Source: Candidatus Zipacnadum vermilionense
Lineage (GTDB): Bacteria > Armatimonadota > Zipacnadia > Zipacnadales > Zipacnadaceae
DNA: 64,000 nucleotides
NCBI GenBank assembly: GCA_029821755.1
Contig: JALGSV010000022.1
Span: 1-64,000 of the forward strand
Direction of reading: 5' to 3'
Numbering within the stretch: position 1 is the stretch's first letter; each line of letters opens with the position of its first letter. The translations under genes and the position numbers were made by a program. Positions 6,053-15,499 of this stretch are shown here, piece by piece. Under the pieces are notes generated by a model. That model had not been told where the DNA came from, did not search any database, and was given only the letters and a program-made list of their open reading frames with translations.

Positions 6053-8929
6053 TTGGTCACACCCCCGACTCCCCGAAACCACTGGGTGTGCCTGACCCTC
6101 GTCGCCGCCCTCCTGGGCGTTGCCCTTCCGGTGACGGCCGCCCCCACCACCGCCGCCGACTGGCTGGCTCTCGGCAACCAGCGCGCGGCGGCCTCCGAGT
6201 ACGCCTCCGCCCTCCGCGCCTACCGCCAGGCGGCGGCGCTTGCCCCCACCTCCCCCGACGCCTGGTACGGGGTCGGCTGGGCCTTGTTCTCCCTCGGCAA
6301 GCCCCAGAGCGCAGTGGCCCCCTTGCGCCGCGCCCTGCACCTGCGCCCCGCTCACCGGGCGGCCGCGCAGACGCTGGGCGAGGCCTACCTCGCCTCCGGC
6401 CGCTACTCCGAGGGCGCTGATACCTTCCGCCGCCTCGCGCGGACGGGGCCGGAGGCCTACGACGTACAGTTCGGTCTGGGGCGCGCCCTGCTCGGAGCCC
6501 AGCGCTACGGCGAGGCGGTCGCTCCTCTGGAGAGCGCTGTTCGCCTGCGGCCCGACCTCCCCCGCCCCCGCGTCCTGCTCGGCCGCGCCTGGCTGCGCCA
6601 GAGGCAATACATTCGCGCCGAGGATTCGCTACTCGCCGCCTACAACCTCGACCCCGCCTTCGAGCCCGCCTGGGGCGAGCTGGCCGGCCTGTATCGCGTC
6701 ACTGCCCGCCTCGGCCAGGCCGACGCCTTCCTCGCTCTCCAGTTGGCAAAGCACCCTCGCGACGTCTCTCTTCTCCAATCCCGCCTCCACGGCGCTCGCG
6801 CCCTGCGCCGCCGCGACCTGCTGCGGGTAACCCTCCGGCAACTCCTCGCGGCCCTTCCCGCTCGCAAGACACCGCCGTATCGGCGCGAGTTGGCTTTGGA
6901 CTACTTGGCCGCCCACGATCTGATTCCCGCCGAGGCCCAGTTGCGCGCCGCCGTCCAGGTGGAGCCCGGCAATCCCGATAACGCCGCCCTCCTGGCGCAG
7001 GTGCTGCTGGCCGCGGGAAAATCCGCGGAGGCCGCCTCGGTCCTCCGCGGCGTCCCTCCCGAGCGCGTGGGCCGGCCGGAGGTCTACCTGGCCTTGGCCG
7101 AGGCCGCCCTGGCCGGGGGGCACGCGGAGGAAGCCCTCACCCAGGCCCGGCGCGCCCTGGCTCTCGCGCCCGGCTCCGAGCCCGCCCTGCGCGTCGCCCG
7201 GGAAGCGGCCGTCCGCGCCGGCTCTTCCCCTGAAATCATCGAGTTCTCCCGCCGCCTGGTCGCGCTCCATCCCCGCGCGGGCCCAGCGCGCTTGACCCTG
7301 GCGCAGGACCTGGAGCGCGCCGGTCGAGCGGCTGAGACCATCTACCAGTATCACCTCGCCGCTTCGCTGGAGGGACCGGCGGGCCTGGAGGCTCTCCGCG
7401 CCCTGACCCGCGTCGCTGCTGCCGCCGGCAACCCCGCTTGGCGGCTCGCCCTGCAGCGCCGCCTCGCCGCGGCGGCGCCCTTGGCGCTTCCGCTGGAGCT
7501 GCTCGACGCGCTCCTGGCGCAGCATCGCTATGCCGAGGCCTCCGCCGCGCTGCAGCAAGCCCTGCTCCGCTCGCCCGGGAGTCCGGAACTCCTCGCCCGC
7601 CGAGCGCGCCTATTGCGCGAGAGCGGCCGCATCGAGCAGGCCGAGTCGGTCCTCGAGTCGGCGCTGGGCGAGAACCCGACCCACCCGGCGCTCAATCTGG
7701 AGATAGGCCTCCTGGCCGCCGGCCAGAGCAACCCCGTCGCGGCTCTGCCTTTCCTGCACTGGGGCCTGCAGGACGAAGCGCGCCTTCCCGAGGCTTGCCC
7801 GGCCCTGGCCACCTGCGCCGCCCGCGCCGGTCAAACTGACGCGGCGGCCGAGTCCCTCCGCACGCTGCTCCGTACCCACCCCGACGGCTCCCCGGAGAGC
7901 GTCGCCGGGCTAGAGTCGCTGGCCCACCTCTACTCGCTCGCCTCCGGCCCCGAATCCTCCGTCGCGCAAATGCGCGCCCTGGTCGATGCGCGCCCCGAAC
8001 GCACCGACCTGGCGCTGGCCGCTGCCGCCCAGTGCGGACGCGCCGGCTTTCCCGCCCTGGCCGGGCGCTACTACGAGCGCGCGGGGCAGGCGCCGGCCCA
8101 CGCCCCCTCGGCCCTGCGCCGGGCCGCGGCCGCCTACGTCGCCGCTGGGGACAGCGCCGGCTTCCTACGGGTCGCTGCCGGTTACCTGGTGCGAGAGGCT
8201 CGCGACCCCGAGGCACTCGCGCTCCTAGCCGAAATGCAGGCGTTGCCACAGGCCCTCTCGTCCGCGGCGCAGGCCACCATCCTGAGCCTGCTCCAAGCCC
8301 CGAGCCGGTCACCCGACTACCAGCGCGCGCGGATCGAGCTATTCGCCTCTCGGGGCCGTCTGGACGCCCTGCAAGCGATCCTCACCGCCCGCGCCCTCCA
8401 CACCCGCGCCCCGAGCGACCGCGTGGCTCTGGCATTCCTGCAAGCACGCCGCGGCGATCCCGAGGCCGCCCTGCGCACTCTCAGTATTCTCGCCCCGGCG
8501 GACCTGTCCCCGCCTGCCGTGGCGCGGCTGCGAGCGGACCTCCTGCAACAATTGGGCCAGACGGACGCGGCGTTAGCGATGCTGGAAGGGGTAGTGTCTA
8601 CAGGCGCAGAGGTCGCACTGGAACGGGCGGACTTGCTGAGCGAGGCCCAGCGGCCGGGGGAAGCTCTAGGGGAATACCTGCAGTCCCTGCGTGCGGGGGC
8701 TGAGGCGGAGGGGGTGCTCGTGCGAGTCAGGGATCTGTGGACCGACCGCCAGGTGAGCCTTTCCGCGCTACTGATCGGTCTGGGCGAGACGGCCGCCGCC
8801 CTCCCCAATCCCGCGCCGGTAAGCCAGTTCGTCACCGATCACCTGCCGGCAGACGAGCCCATCGTGCAGGAGTGGCTGGCTTTCTACGCCTGTCCCGGAG
8901 GGGCCGACGGCGAGGACGGCGCGCCCTAG
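6053..8929 (+). CDS. Exported tetratricopeptide-repeat protein
   Basis: About 958 residues from the TTG at 6053, which has GGAGG 9 bases upstream; a longer frame overlapping hisI exists but adds an implausible N-terminus. A signal peptide is visible (CLTLVAALLGVALPVTAAP), then at least fifteen TPR-like helical pairs, for example DWLALGNQRAAASEYASALR and DAWYGVGWALFSLGKPQSAV, running almost to the end. TPR arrays scaffold protein complexes. In exported proteins they often serve envelope assembly, polysaccharide secretion or lipoprotein complexes, but no partner is visible here. The stop codon lies inside a palindrome (GGCGCGCC, CTAG, CGCGCC). The fold is certain, the role unknown. Confidence 0.8.
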   Translation: MVTPPTPRNHWVCLTLVAALLGVALPVTAAPTTAADWLALGNQRAAASEYASALRAYRQAAALAPTSPDAWYGVGWALFSLGKPQSAVAPLRRALHLRPAHRAAAQTLGEAYLASGRYSEGADTFRRLARTGPEAYDVQFGLGRALLGAQRYGEAVAPLESAVRLRPDLPRPRVLLGRAWLRQRQYIRAEDSLLAAYNLDPAFEPAWGELAGLYRVTARLGQADAFLALQLAKHPRDVSLLQSRLHGARALRRRDLLRVTLRQLLAALPARKTPPYRRELALDYLAAHDLIPAEAQLRAAVQVEPGNPDNAALLAQVLLAAGKSAEAASVLRGVPPERVGRPEVYLALAEAALAGGHAEEALTQARRALALAPGSEPALRVAREAAVRAGSSPEIIEFSRRLVALHPRAGPARLTLAQDLERAGRAAETIYQYHLAASLEGPAGLEALRALTRVAAAAGNPAWRLALQRRLAAAAPLALPLELLDALLAQHRYAEASAALQQALLRSPGSPELLARRARLLRESGRIEQAESVLESALGENPTHPALNLEIGLLAAGQSNPVAALPFLHWGLQDEARLPEACPALATCAARAGQTDAAAESLRTLLRTHPDGSPESVAGLESLAHLYSLASGPESSVAQMRALVDARPERTDLALAAAAQCGRAGFPALAGRYYERAGQAPAHAPSALRRAAAAYVAAGDSAGFLRVAAGYLVREARDPEALALLAEMQALPQALSSAAQATILSLLQAPSRSPDYQRARIELFASRGRLDALQAILTARALHTRAPSDRVALAFLQARRGDPEAALRTLSILAPADLSPPAVARLRADLLQQLGQTDAALAMLEGVVSTGAEVALERADLLSEAQRPGEALGEYLQSLRAGAEAEGVLVRVRDLWTDRQVSLSALLIGLGETAAALPNPAPVSQFVTDHLPADEPIVQEWLAFYACPGGADGEDGAP

Positions 8930-8936
8930 CGCGCCG
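8918..8936. repeat. GC-rich palindrome covering the TPR gene stop codon
   Basis: GGCGCGCC and GCGCGCC arms around CTAG include the TAG stop of the TPR gene. A near-identical palindrome lies at 19062-19078 between metG and ricT. It may end transcripts or belong to the dispersed palindrome set. Confidence 0.55.
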
Positions 8937-8964
8937 CCCGCCCCGCATCCGGCCCACCTTCCGC

Positions 8965-11208
8965 CTAGCTCCCCACCATATACACATGCACCCCGTGCGG
9001 CGGGAAGCTCTCCTGGATATCCCCATCCCCATCCGTCTCCACCTCACGGTTTTCGAACATCACTTGCGCCTTGAGGCCCGCGCCACCCAACGGCAGCGGC
9101 GTGACAAGCCCCTTAGCGCTCGAGTTGACCGCGACCACGTACTCGGCCTCCTGGTAGCGCCAGCGGCCCATCACTACCGCTCCGTCCGCCGCCGCCGGCA
9201 GTGCCTCCCGCGTCCCGTCCAGCAGCACGGGTGTCAGCCACCGCAGCCGCATATTCAGCGCGGCCATCGCCGCCCACAGTTCGGGGTCGGCCTGGGGCAG
9301 AGAGCTGCGGGCATCCTTGCCTGGGGGCTTGTAGGAGTACCACATCAGCCCGTCCGCCCCGCGCAGCAGCGCCAGGTACACTAGCGCCTCCATCTCCGCC
9401 GGGGTCGGTGCGCGCCCTACCGCCGCCGGACCGGTCGGCTCATCCTGGAACGCCCCTCCGCCCTGCGCCTGGATGATCGCCCACACCGGCTTGCTGTCGC
9501 CCCCGGCCTCGCGCAGTATGTCTATCATCTCCCCCAGCGCCCGCAGCGGGGAGTGCGGTACCGGCAGCGACCACGCCACCAGAATGTCCGCCGCCTGGGT
9601 GTAGTGCTGCGCCAGCGAGGGAGAGGCCAGCGGTTGGATCACCGGCTTACTCGGGCTCATCCGCACCAGGGCGTCGTACAGGGTCGTTACCGCCAGTGGC
9701 GAGTACCCCCGCAGATCTGAGCGGGAGTACGGCACCCACCCCAGACAGGCCGGCGAGGTCCCCCACTTTCTCTGTAGGTGCTCCCAGAACGACTCCTCGG
9801 TGCTCGCGCCGGAAACCACCACCCCCATGTTGGCCTCGATCGCCGTGTCGCGTAGGTCGTAGCTGGCCCGCGCCGAGGAGGCCACCACGAAGTTGAACCC
9901 CGCCGCTGCCGCCTCCTGTAGTCCCGCCGGGTCCGCAATCCCGTATAATCCCAGCGGGAACATGCGCTTGCCGTTGACCCACAGTCGCCGCTGCTCGTCG
10001 TAGCCCACCTCCGGCAGGCCCGGCTGCACCCGCCGCAGCGGCAGGTCGATCTGCTGGCTCCCCTGCGGCAGCTTCGCCGTCACTTGCACCACGTGGTCCC
10101 CGCTCAGCAGCCTCGGGGTGGGCAGCTCCAGACGGTACTGGCTCGGGTCCGGCCCCTCCTCCGCCCTCTCGAAACTCCCCCCGCCGACTCCCAGCAGCTC
10201 CGCGTTTACCTGCAACTGCCTCCGCAGCGCCGGCACTACGTTCAGCGCTCCGGCCACTGCCAGCTCCGCCGTGGGCACTGTCTCCAGCAGGCAGTGCCGG
10301 AAGGCCGGCGAGACCAGCCGCGCGGACACTAGCCCCGGCACCTGCACGTCCCGCTGATCGTAGATCGTCTTGCCGTCCTTTCCCTGCACCGTGAGCCGCA
10401 GCAGATGGGCCTGGCGGTAGTCGTAATCGTAGCTGAACCGCACCATCTGGCTCCTGTTAGCGGCCAGGCGCAGACTCGTCCCCGCCCGCACCGTCCGCCC
10501 CTTCTCGCCCAGGGGCAGGGCCAGAGCCTGCACCGCCACGTCCCGATCCCTCGGCGCGGCGTTCGTTAGCTCCACCTCAACCTGTCGCTTCCGGGGCAGC
10601 GCCTCTACCGCCCCGGCGGTGACCACCCGGCAGGCCACCTCCATGGGGTACGGCCGCATTGTCGCCTCATCCACGAATAGCTTCCCCGCGTCGCTGAGCC
10701 GGAAGATCACCACGATCTCCTTCACGCCCGGCACGAACCGGAACCGCCAGCACACCAGCGACCAGTTGGGCACATCCGGCAGCGTCTGGGTCTCGGTCTG
10801 CAGGTACGGGGTCTCCCATTCCTTCTCCAGGAAGGGCTCGGCATAGCCTGCCAAGGCGATATGCGCCTGCGGGTGGCCCTGCGTCTTGTAGTAGCAGGTG
10901 AAGAGGACCTCCTCCCCCGCCAGCTCCTCTACGTTCGCGGGACGGCCAAATAGTCCTATCGCCCCGGGCGTCTCGGTCTCGGTGATGAGCACGGCCTGAG
11001 GGCTCTTGTACCCCGCTCTGACCAGCGTCATTCCCCGCTTCTGCCCCGCGGGCACCGGCAGGTACACGGCCCAGCCGGCCGCCCCGCCCTTGCCGTCTCT
11101 CTGCTCCATGTTCCCGTTGGCCAGCAGCTCTGCCGCCCCCACCCCGCGCACTCCTACCAGCAACCCCACCACTGCCAGCCAAGCAACCCAGTTAGCTCGG
11201 TATCGCAT
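8965..11208 (-). CDS. Exported protein with a glycoside-hydrolase-like barrel
   Basis: 747 residues with a clear signal peptide (ANWVAWLAVVGLLVGVRGVGA). The N-terminal 180 residues resemble a carbohydrate-binding jelly roll (ELLANGNMEQ, FTCYYKTQG, DEATMRPY). A beta-sandwich region follows to about residue 390. Residues about 400-690 begin with RLWVNGKRMFPLGLYG and read like a clan A TIM barrel (AAAAGFNFVVA, CLGWVPYSRSD, GADGLMWYSYK). A small C-terminal beta domain closes the protein. The ATG at 11208 has AGGGG upstream. The family was not recognised and catalytic acids could not be assigned. The gene at 20772-22652 shares the PLG opening motif and overall plan. Likely acts on glycans outside the cytoplasm. 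Confidence 0.65.
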   Translation of the reverse strand: MRYRANWVAWLAVVGLLVGVRGVGAAELLANGNMEQRDGKGGAAGWAVYLPVPAGQKRGMTLVRAGYKSPQAVLITETETPGAIGLFGRPANVEELAGEEVLFTCYYKTQGHPQAHIALAGYAEPFLEKEWETPYLQTETQTLPDVPNWSLVCWRFRFVPGVKEIVVIFRLSDAGKLFVDEATMRPYPMEVACRVVTAGAVEALPRKRQVEVELTNAAPRDRDVAVQALALPLGEKGRTVRAGTSLRLAANRSQMVRFSYDYDYRQAHLLRLTVQGKDGKTIYDQRDVQVPGLVSARLVSPAFRHCLLETVPTAELAVAGALNVVPALRRQLQVNAELLGVGGGSFERAEEGPDPSQYRLELPTPRLLSGDHVVQVTAKLPQGSQQIDLPLRRVQPGLPEVGYDEQRRLWVNGKRMFPLGLYGIADPAGLQEAAAAGFNFVVASSARASYDLRDTAIEANMGVVVSGASTEESFWEHLQRKWGTSPACLGWVPYSRSDLRGYSPLAVTTLYDALVRMSPSKPVIQPLASPSLAQHYTQAADILVAWSLPVPHSPLRALGEMIDILREAGGDSKPVWAIIQAQGGGAFQDEPTGPAAVGRAPTPAEMEALVYLALLRGADGLMWYSYKPPGKDARSSLPQADPELWAAMAALNMRLRWLTPVLLDGTREALPAAADGAVVMGRWRYQEAEYVVAVNSSAKGLVTPLPLGGAGLKAQVMFENREVETDGDGDIQESFPPHGVHVYMVGS

Positions 11209-11362
11209 GTCTCACGCCCCTGCCGTGTGCTTAGGACTGCCTCCTACCGTCGCCTCGCCCTCTCGTATTAACCCCGGGCGCCTTGCGCAAGTTCCCATCG
11301 GACGCCTGGCCTCCGGAACCTGATTCCCCAACCTATCCCCGTGGCCCTACCTCTAGGCAGGG

Positions 11363-12289
11363 CTAACTCGCGGGGGTAGGCCTCCCCACGAGGTGCACGT
11401 ACCTCGTCAGCTGATTCGACCGTACCCTCGCCATCCGCACCTGCCCAAATCCCGCCTGCTCCAGCACCTGCCCGATCGGCTCCGCCGCCACCACCGCCGC
11501 CCGCTGCACCAATCCACTCAGATTCCCCAGCAGGTCTCCGTACAGCCCCTGCGTGATCAGGCTGGACCGCCCATAGGGTAGGTCCACCACCGCTGCGTCA
11601 AACCGTCCTCCGATCTCCCGCCCGTCTCCGGCCACGATCAACACCCCGGGCCGCGCCCCGTACACGCATTCCGCCGCCCGCCCCGCCAGTTTCTTGCTGA
11701 TCTCCACCCCCACCGCCCGCACTCCCCGCTGTGCCGCCTGGGCCACCACCGTTCCCACCCCGCAGCAGGGATCCAGCAGCGTATCTCCCGGCGCCGCCAC
11801 CAGGTTGAGCATGGCCCGCGCAATCTGCGGCGGCAGTGCCGCCGAGAAGTCCACTGGCGGCTTCCACTGCCGCCAGTCTCTCGAGGCCGCCGATACCACC
11901 CGCCCCAGCCGCCAGTGCCCGGCCTGCGCTACCACTGCCAGCTCCACCCGCGGATGGCTCAGGTCCGGCCGCCCCTCGATGGCGTCAGCCAGGCGGACGA
12001 TCGCCGCCATCGGCCGCTCCGGCGCTCGCGGCGCCGGCTGCCACACATGTATGTTGAACCCCTCTAGCTCCACCCCCGCCGCCTCGGTAGCCGCCACCAG
12101 CTCCTCCAGGTCCGCCCCCGCTGCAATGGTCTCCGCACAGAACCGCGTGTACGCGGCCCCGATCACGTCGGCAGCCACCTGTCCCACGCCGCAAACCCCC
12201 TCGGCCTCCACGCCGCTCAGCGCCCATAGCTCGAGCGCCGCCAGTTCCCGCACCTCCTCCGGCCCGCTTAGCAGGAAAAAATAGCTCAC
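11363..12289 (-). CDS. THUMP/Trm11-type RNA methyltransferase
   Basis: About 308 residues from the GTG at 12289, which has GGAGG 8 bases upstream. A longer frame to 12670 runs back into the radical SAM gene and has an unnatural composition. The C-terminal half is a Rossmann methyltransferase: LLDPCCGVGTVVAQA (SAM-binding motif I), GVEISKK, and the catalytic DLPYG in place of the (N/D)PPY of other N-methylases. DLPYG is typical of the archaeal and eukaryotic Trm11/TrmG10 group, which makes N2-methylguanosine in tRNA. The N-terminal half probably recognises RNA. It follows the radical SAM gene after 74 bases. The tRNA substrate is inferred from family only. Confidence 0.75.
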   Translation of the reverse strand: MSYFFLLSGPEEVRELAALELWALSGVEAEGVCGVGQVAADVIGAAYTRFCAETIAAGADLEELVAATEAAGVELEGFNIHVWQPAPRAPERPMAAIVRLADAIEGRPDLSHPRVELAVVAQAGHWRLGRVVSAASRDWRQWKPPVDFSAALPPQIARAMLNLVAAPGDTLLDPCCGVGTVVAQAAQRGVRAVGVEISKKLAGRAAECVYGARPGVLIVAGDGREIGGRFDAAVVDLPYGRSSLITQGLYGDLLGNLSGLVQRAAVVAAEPIGQVLEQAGFGQVRMARVRSNQLTRYVHLVGRPTPAS

Positions 12290-12327
12290 CGCTCGTCCTC
12301 CAGACTCGGCCACCGTCTGCTCCCACC

Positions 12328-12366
12328 CTCCCTTCAGGGAGGGCTGGCGCTCGCCGGGGCGGGCTA
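12328..12366. repeat. Double-hairpin repeat between radical SAM and methyltransferase genes
   Basis: CCCTCCCTTCAGGGAGGG followed by CTGGCGCTCGCCGGGG. A close relative lies at 19038-19080. On the minus strand it follows the radical SAM stop codon and may act as a terminator or attenuator, although no T tract follows. Confidence 0.55.
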
Positions 12367-13884
12367 GTCCCGACACCCCCGCACTCCGACCACCTTCCAC
12401 GGCTTCCCCTCCGGCGCCTCGGCATAGTCCTCCAGCCGCAACCCCGCCTCCCGGCACGCCCCTCGCAGCGCCGCGAAATCCCCGCCTCGGCGCCCGGCCT
12501 CCACCAGCACCGGTCCCAGCTCTTGCCCGCCCCGGCTCAACGCCGTCTCCACCAGCCCCCCCCGGGCCGAGCCGATATCCGAGGCTATTCCCAGCTTCCC
12601 CAGCGCGCGCCGCACCTGCGCCGACCGCCGCCGTATCTCCGCCACCGGCGGCATGGCCAGACCTTCCCACGGCGTATGCGGCTTCGGTACCAGCGGGCTC
12701 ACGCCCACCTCCAGCCGCAGCCGCGGTGCCACCTCCCGCAGTTCCCCCACCAGCTCCGCGATCGCCAGGCGGTCCTCCTCCGTCTCCTCCGGCAGCGCCA
12801 CCATGAAGTACAGCTTCAGCGTGGCGATCCCCGCCTCCTCAGCCGCTCGGGCAGCGGCCAGGATATGCTCCTGGGCAATCGGCTTGCCAATCCTCCGCCG
12901 TAGCGACTCGTTCCCTGTCTCCGGTGCCAGCGTCAGCGTCCGCGCTCCTCCCGCCGCCAGCACCTGCGCCAGGCGAGGCGTGAGCGCATCCACCCGCAGC
13001 GAGGAAGTAGACACTTGCGCCCCCTCCGCCACCAACGTCTCGCATAGCTCCAATAGATGAGGATGATCCGACAGCGCTGCCCCCAGCAGCCCCACTCGGG
13101 GCGTCACCGCCAGCGCCGGCCGGATCGTCTCCAGCAGGTTGTCTCGCGATCGCGGCCTGAAGGGGTGATATATCTGCCGCGCCAGGCAGAACTCACACGT
13201 CTGCGGGCAGCCCCGGCCCACCTCCACCAGGAACATGTCGCTCAGTTCCGTCTCCGGCGTGACCACCACCGAGGCGGAGGGGAAGAGGTTGACCTCTCGC
13301 AGCACCTGCCGCGTCACCGGCTCCTCCGGCGGCTCGTCCGGCCGGTACACCCCGGGAATTTCCGCCGCCGCCTCCAGCGCCGCCTGCTTCGACTCCGCGG
13401 ACCGGGCCAGCGCCGCCTGCAGCTCCTCCCACACCGGCTCCACTTCACCGATGAACAGCAGGTCAAACAGCGGCGCCAGCGGCTCCGGATTCTGCGTCAC
13501 CCCCGGCCCCCCGGCAATCAGCAGTGGATCCCTCGGCCCCCGGTCTGCTCGCAGCGCCGGCACCCCGCCCCCCTCCAGCAGCGGCGCCAGGTGCAGGTAG
13601 TCCAGCTCATACGCGCAGGTGAAAGCCAGCAGGTCGAAGTCACTCAGGCGGGCTTCATGTTCGAGGGAGTATCCGCGCTGGGGGTCGAGGAAGGCCCGGT
13701 CTACCTCCCAGCCGGCTTCGCTCAAGAGCCGCCAGAGGGTATGCAGGGCCAGGGAGGACATGCCCACGGCATAGGAGTTGGGGAAGATCAGCGCGGCGTG
13801 TCCGGTCTCGCCGCGTCCCGCCGGGGTCCACAGATACCGTTCCGCCGCCAACAACCGGCGCCGGTCAGTCTGGGATGGAGACAA
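12364..13884 (-). CDS. Radical SAM protein with B12-binding-like N-terminus
   Basis: About 506 residues when started at the TTG at 13884, which has GGGAGGGG 7-10 bases upstream. A frame from an ATG at 13980 would translate a type B palindrome and is less likely. Residues to about 190 resemble a cobalamin-binding-like Rossmann region (ALIFPNSYAVGMSSLALH, DLLAFTCAYEL, PLLIAGGPGVTQNPEPLAP). The radical SAM core follows with CPQTCEFC, the CxxxCxxC triad for a 4Fe-4S cluster, and TLTLAPETGNESLRRRIGK. It resembles the uncharacterised TIGR03960-type family found beside a radical SAM-linked protein in many bacteria. Substrate unknown. The RNA methyltransferase downstream hints at RNA modification but does not show it. 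Confidence 0.75.
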   Translation of the reverse strand: MSPSQTDRRRLLAAERYLWTPAGRGETGHAALIFPNSYAVGMSSLALHTLWRLLSEAGWEVDRAFLDPQRGYSLEHEARLSDFDLLAFTCAYELDYLHLAPLLEGGGVPALRADRGPRDPLLIAGGPGVTQNPEPLAPLFDLLFIGEVEPVWEELQAALARSAESKQAALEAAAEIPGVYRPDEPPEEPVTRQVLREVNLFPSASVVVTPETELSDMFLVEVGRGCPQTCEFCLARQIYHPFRPRSRDNLLETIRPALAVTPRVGLLGAALSDHPHLLELCETLVAEGAQVSTSSLRVDALTPRLAQVLAAGGARTLTLAPETGNESLRRRIGKPIAQEHILAAARAAEEAGIATLKLYFMVALPEETEEDRLAIAELVGELREVAPRLRLEVGVSPLVPKPHTPWEGLAMPPVAEIRRRSAQVRRALGKLGIASDIGSARGGLVETALSRGGQELGPVLVEAGRRGGDFAALRGACREAGLRLEDYAEAPEGKPWKVVGVRGCRD

Positions 13885-13937
13885 GAGGAACGCCCCTCCC
13901 TTTTCGCGCGGGCTATTCCGCGTCGGGCGGGCCGGCA

Positions 13938-13968
13938 CTCCGCGTGGCGCGGGCTTTCTAGCCCGCGC
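13938..13968. repeat. Type B dispersed palindrome
   Basis: TCCGCGTGG then CGCGGGC, TTTCTA, GCCCGCG. It shares the flank GCGTGG and core TTTCTAG with copies at 20272 and 26166. It lies just upstream of the preferred radical SAM start, and would be translated only if the ATG at 13980 were used. Confidence 0.7.
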
Positions 13969-14017
13969 AGGCGCTGGCAAGTTCAGGGAAGGGCGCCGCG
14001 GGGCAGGTCCGTCCGCC

Positions 14018-15499
14018 CTACCCTCCCACCGCCTCCACCACGCTCATGCTCAGCGTCCCCAGCGTTCGCCCCGTATCCAGGCTCATGCGCGCGTAGGAGA
14101 TGTCGTCCATCGCCGACCGTGCCAACAGCAGGTGCCCGGCGTCTACCCCCGCCTCGCCCCAGGTCGGGTCCATCTCCACCCACTCGCCCACGTACACCTC
14201 CACCCACGCGTGGTAGTACAGCCCGTCCCGCAGCGCCGTCAGCCCGGCCACCAGCCGCGAGGGCAGCCCCACCGACCGCGCCAGCGTCGCCATCAGCAGC
14301 GAGTGCTCGCTACAGTCGCCTTTCTTCTGCGCCAGCACCTGCAGGCAGTTGATCGGCCGCGGCTCGCTCTCCATCTTCCCCAGGTTCTTGTACACCCAGT
14401 TGTTCAGCCGTAGCGCCGCCCGGTAAGCGTCCGTCTCCTCGCCCACGATCTGCCGGGCCAACTGCCGCACTTCTAGCGCGTCGCTCTGGGCCATCGGCGT
14501 CGCCTTCAGGTACTCCGCCATCCCTTCCGCCTGCACCGGCAGTTCCGCGCTGTGCACCGGCGCCCCTTGCGCCCGGATTACCACCCGCGCTGTCCCCTCC
14601 GGACCCGGCGTGACCTCCTGCCTTGGGGTCGTCGGAATCAGGTCCGCCGCCGTCTGTCCCACGCCCTTAGCCTCCAGCTCCAGCCGCTTGAGCCCCATCG
14701 GGTTGTCGAAGGTCCGCTCCAGCGAGATGGAGTTGGCTATTACCAGCGGCGAGAGTTGCTCCAGCGCTTCCGCTTGGCTAACCTTCTCCACCAGCGCTCC
14801 CATCAGCGTGGGCAGGCTGTACTTGACCACCTCGCCCTGCTCATTTATCCACAGCCGGATCTCCGATCCCACCAGTTTGGCCACCACGCGCAGCGGGAAA
14901 CAGCGCTGCTCCTCCCCCAGCACCAGTAGTTGCTCCGGCTCCGACACCGTAATTTCCTCGGTGTCCATCGCCCCCACCTGGGGGATGAAGGTGCTCACCG
15001 TCCGCGTCTGCCCCGGCTTGAGCGTGCCCTGCAGTACTTGGGCGAAGACGGCCAACTCCCCCGCGAAATCCTCCGGCAGGGGCACCGTCTGCTCGGTGCA
15101 CTGGCCACCCTCCTCCGAGACGATATGCAGGCTGTCCCCCTGGCGCTGCGCGGTGACCTCCTGCAGTTGCCCCATCTTGTCCAGGCGCACGTCCCAGCGC
15201 AGCGGCGTCAGGTCGGCGGCGTACCGCGTGACCACGTCCTCCGTCACCCGCAGGGCCTCCCCGCCCAGCGAGAGGGTGATCACCTGCCGGTCGACGATCT
15301 CCAGCTCCTCTTCACCCTTCTCACCGCGTACCAGCCGGGCTGAGGAACTCATGTACCCGCTCGGCCGCCCCAGCAAGGAGATGCGGTACCAGGTCGTGCC
15401 CGTCGTGGGCACCGGCCAGACCACCGCATCCGCCTGCAGGGCTCCCGCTACCCCCACCAGCGCCGCCACCGCCATTACGAGTGCACAGTGCCCTCTCAC
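14018..15499 (-). CDS. Exported transglutaminase-like protein
   Basis: 493 residues with a signal peptide (LVMAVAALVGVAGALQADA). The C-terminal region carries the transglutaminase/protease-like triad: Cys in KKGDCSEHSLLMATLARSVG, His in YYHAWVEVYVG, Asp in WVEMDPTWGE. The preceding 350 residues are beta-rich, as in many bacterial transglutaminase-like proteins of unknown substrate. The GTG start at 15499 overlaps the stop of the upstream HD-GYP gene (GTGA), so the two are translationally coupled. Such proteins may cleave or cross-link envelope peptides. The catalytic residues look intact, so an active enzyme is likely, but no substrate is indicated. Confidence 0.8.
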   Translation of the reverse strand: MRGHCALVMAVAALVGVAGALQADAVVWPVPTTGTTWYRISLLGRPSGYMSSSARLVRGEKGEEELEIVDRQVITLSLGGEALRVTEDVVTRYAADLTPLRWDVRLDKMGQLQEVTAQRQGDSLHIVSEEGGQCTEQTVPLPEDFAGELAVFAQVLQGTLKPGQTRTVSTFIPQVGAMDTEEITVSEPEQLLVLGEEQRCFPLRVVAKLVGSEIRLWINEQGEVVKYSLPTLMGALVEKVSQAEALEQLSPLVIANSISLERTFDNPMGLKRLELEAKGVGQTAADLIPTTPRQEVTPGPEGTARVVIRAQGAPVHSAELPVQAEGMAEYLKATPMAQSDALEVRQLARQIVGEETDAYRAALRLNNWVYKNLGKMESEPRPINCLQVLAQKKGDCSEHSLLMATLARSVGLPSRLVAGLTALRDGLYYHAWVEVYVGEWVEMDPTWGEAGVDAGHLLLARSAMDDISYARMSLDTGRTLGTLSMSVVEAVGG